From NCBI RefSeq assembly GCF_001659605.2, contig NC_035174.2:1552389-1616388 (forward strand): a stretch of 64,000 nt of DNA, in the 5' to 3' direction. The translations under genes were made by a program, and so were the position numbers. This DNA comes from Manihot esculenta. Taxonomy: Eukaryota; Streptophyta; Magnoliopsida; Malpighiales; Euphorbiaceae. This document shows positions 62,183-64,000 of the stretch, piece by piece; position 1 is the stretch's first letter; every line of letters begins with the position of its first letter. Under the pieces are notes generated by a model that saw nothing but the letters and a program-made list of their open reading frames with translations, did no database searches and was not told the DNA's origin.

Positions 62183-64000
62183 CATCCATACTGACCAAGT
62201 ATTTTCTAGATGGACGGTGATAACATTTGTATCCCTTCTGTATTGGAAAATACTTAACAAACACACATTTAAAGGCCTGGGGGGTCAAACTTTCCAGCTG
62301 TCCTAGTATGACAAAGCAAGCACGCCAAAATACTTTTGGTGGAACAATGCATGAATTCTTTCCTTGTAGAACCTTCAAAGAACTCATAAAGTCAAGGGTC
62401 TTGAGGGGCATTTGATTGATAAGATAGGCAGATACAAAGACTGTATCTTCTAATATGCTTGGGTAGGTTCATTATGAACATAAGAGATCAAGTTACCTCT
62501 AATAGATGCATGTTTTTCCTTTTAGCAACGCCATTTTATGCACTAGTATAAAGACAACTTGATTGGTGTACTATCCCATTGGACTCTAAATAAGCAGAAA
62601 ACCTACTATCCATGTATTCTCTTCCATTGTCAGTTTTAAAAATTTTCACCTTAGTATCAAATTGAGTACAAATCATCTTGTGAAAGGATTGAAAACAAGA
62701 AAAGACATTACTTTTAGCGTTAATCAAATATACCCAAGTCATTCGAGTGCAACAATCAATAAAAGTGACAAATCATCGATTACCAGATAAGAAGATAGAT
62801 TGAGTAGGCTCCCAAACCTCATAATGAATAATTACAAAAGGAATTTGGCTTTTATTATGACTCAAAGGATAGGAGGTTCTAGTGTGCTTAGCATACTCAC
62901 AATTATCATAAAATAAAGAACCAAACTGAGTTCTAGTAAATAAACTAAGATAAAGTTTTTATAAGATAAAAAATGATGGATGCACTAACTGCCTGTGCCA
63001 CTGTATTATTTACTGATTGAAATTCTTATTTCCTCCAAAACAGACTTGAGATATCAGATAACCTAGATAACCTTCCAACATATATAAGTCATTATGCAGT
63101 CTACCATTGCCAATCCTCTTTCTTGTGAGAAGATCCTAAATAACACAATGATCAGAAAAGACTTTAATTCTACAGTTAAGAGCATTAGTGATAGCACTGA
63201 CAGATAAAAGATTGACAGGAAAACGGAGAATATGAAGGACAAATAATTTAACATTGGGTGCACAAATAACAGAACCTGTTCCGGATATGGGAATAAAAGA
63301 GCCATTAGCAATTCTGACACTGTCTTTAGTTAGAAAAGAAAGATAATTTAGAAAGTCTTTTAGAAGAGCCTGTCATATGTCTATTTGCACCATAATCAAT
63401 AATTCATGAACAATATCAAGAGAGGAAGTATCACCTGACTTTACAATGTTAGATGTGGTGTCAGAAAAGGAAAAGGTGTCAATATGAGACAGGAGGCGCT
63501 TGAGACTCTGAATTTCATTCGGGGAAAGGAACTCGATAGTTGTTGTCTCCTTAAAGGGCTCCTCCACAGTTTCTGCTAAATTAGCTTAAGCTCTAAAGGT
63601 ACTTCGTTTCTCCCCACAGACGACTATGTAACTTTCAGCAAGTCTTCTTAGTATGTCTCGGTTTCCCACAATACATATGATCTCTCTCAGAATTAAAAGG
63701 TTGCGGTGTGCTCAAACTAGTAGCCAACTCAGCCTTTTCAACTGGTATAATATAGAGCATAGCATGTCGGTAACTTTCCTCTTATTTAACATGGGCATGG
63801 GCCTCTTCTAATGAAGGAAAAGGTTTTTCCCCAACACTTGAATCCGAATTGAATCATATTCGTTATTCAACCCTACAAGAAAATCATAGACCCGCTCCTT
63901 GTCAATCATTCTCTGAAATTTGACTACATTTCAACACTGTCTGTCTGGAAGTCCTGATAGTAATCAAAGTTCCTGCCATAAGTCACACAGTTCAAAATAA
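62183..64000 (-). pseudogene. Outer copia gag, protease and integrase remnants
   Basis: Frames 62157-62411 and 62536-62742 give integrase parts (SSLKVLQGKNSCIVPPKVF; FKTDNGREYMDSRF). Frame 63063-63320 is the protease region. Frame 63373-63567 is the end of gag or start of protease. Near 63625-63690 the minus strand reads YCGKPRHTKKTC, a zinc knuckle, followed by an in-frame stop. The element runs out of the window at 64000. Confidence 0.75.

Larger units (their letters stand above)
55568..64000 (-). mobile_element. Outer Ty1/copia LTR retrotransposon, broken by an insertion and by the window end
   Basis: Its own sequence is 55568-57744 plus 62183 to past 64000; the inner copia lies between. 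Order on the minus strand is gag and zinc knuckle (right), protease, integrase, reverse transcriptase, RNase H, LTR (left), the copia order. The reverse transcriptase retains YVDD. Frames are broken in several places, so it cannot make a full polyprotein. The 5' LTR is outside the window. Confidence 0.85.

Noticed and set aside
1..64000. Search for tRNA, rRNA, CRISPR arrays and bacterial-type operons
   Set aside because: None seen by eye; the whole window has plant nuclear features.

Overview
This is nuclear DNA of a flowering plant, most likely a eudicot. Genes are split by many GT-AG introns, intergenic DNA is very AT-rich with MITE-like repeats, and there are Ty1/copia and TRIM retrotransposons. 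Protein matches are closest to dicot families. A woody Malpighiales such as the spurge family is a guess I cannot prove. There is no sign of a plasmid, phage, operon or CRISPR array. Gene models below were built by hand from splice signals and reading frame; each intact one closes without a frame break. Left part (1-24 kb): a minus-strand half-size ABCG transporter of the ABCG12/ABCG15 clade (9 exons, 707 codons); general transcription factor TFIIB on the plus strand (7 exons, 312 codons); a decayed plus-strand gene for a secreted beta-propeller-like protein with several stop codons and frameshifts; and the exon junction complex protein Y14 on the minus strand (4 exons, 197 codons). Middle part (28-48 kb): two plus-strand CCCH zinc finger/RRM paralogs about 7 kb apart (684 and 675 codons). 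They share exon structure, a 3'-UTR intron, conserved 3'-UTR sequence and a further conserved block downstream. A two-exon gene for an 87-residue coiled-coil protein follows. Right part (48-64 kb): a plus-strand gene for a long protein with an FG-containing N-terminal region and TPR repeats (8 exons in view, 1,238 codons so far). It resembles the plant TPR/DnaJ proteins, but its expected J-domain exon is not in the window. The last intron in view starts at 53948 and holds a MULE-like element, then an outer copia element that runs off the window end. An inner copia element (57745-62182, TSD CATCC) sits inside the outer one, and a 311-bp TRIM (58744-59054, TSD GCTCT) sits inside the inner one. 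The gene set mixes transcription (TFIIB), mRNA fate (Y14, CCCH-RRM), chaperone-type (TPR/J) and lipid export (ABCG) functions; nothing suggests a shared pathway. From memory, parts of the order match Arabidopsis neighbourhoods (CER5/ABCG12 next to Y14; TPR16 next to a CCCH-RRM gene; TFIIB1 near TPR15), so this looks like an old syntenic block. I found no clearly new defence or biosynthetic system. The most interesting leads are an MLLE-like N-terminal module in the CCCH-RRM proteins, the conserved noncoding blocks shared by those paralogs, and the triple-nested insertion in the TPR/J intron.
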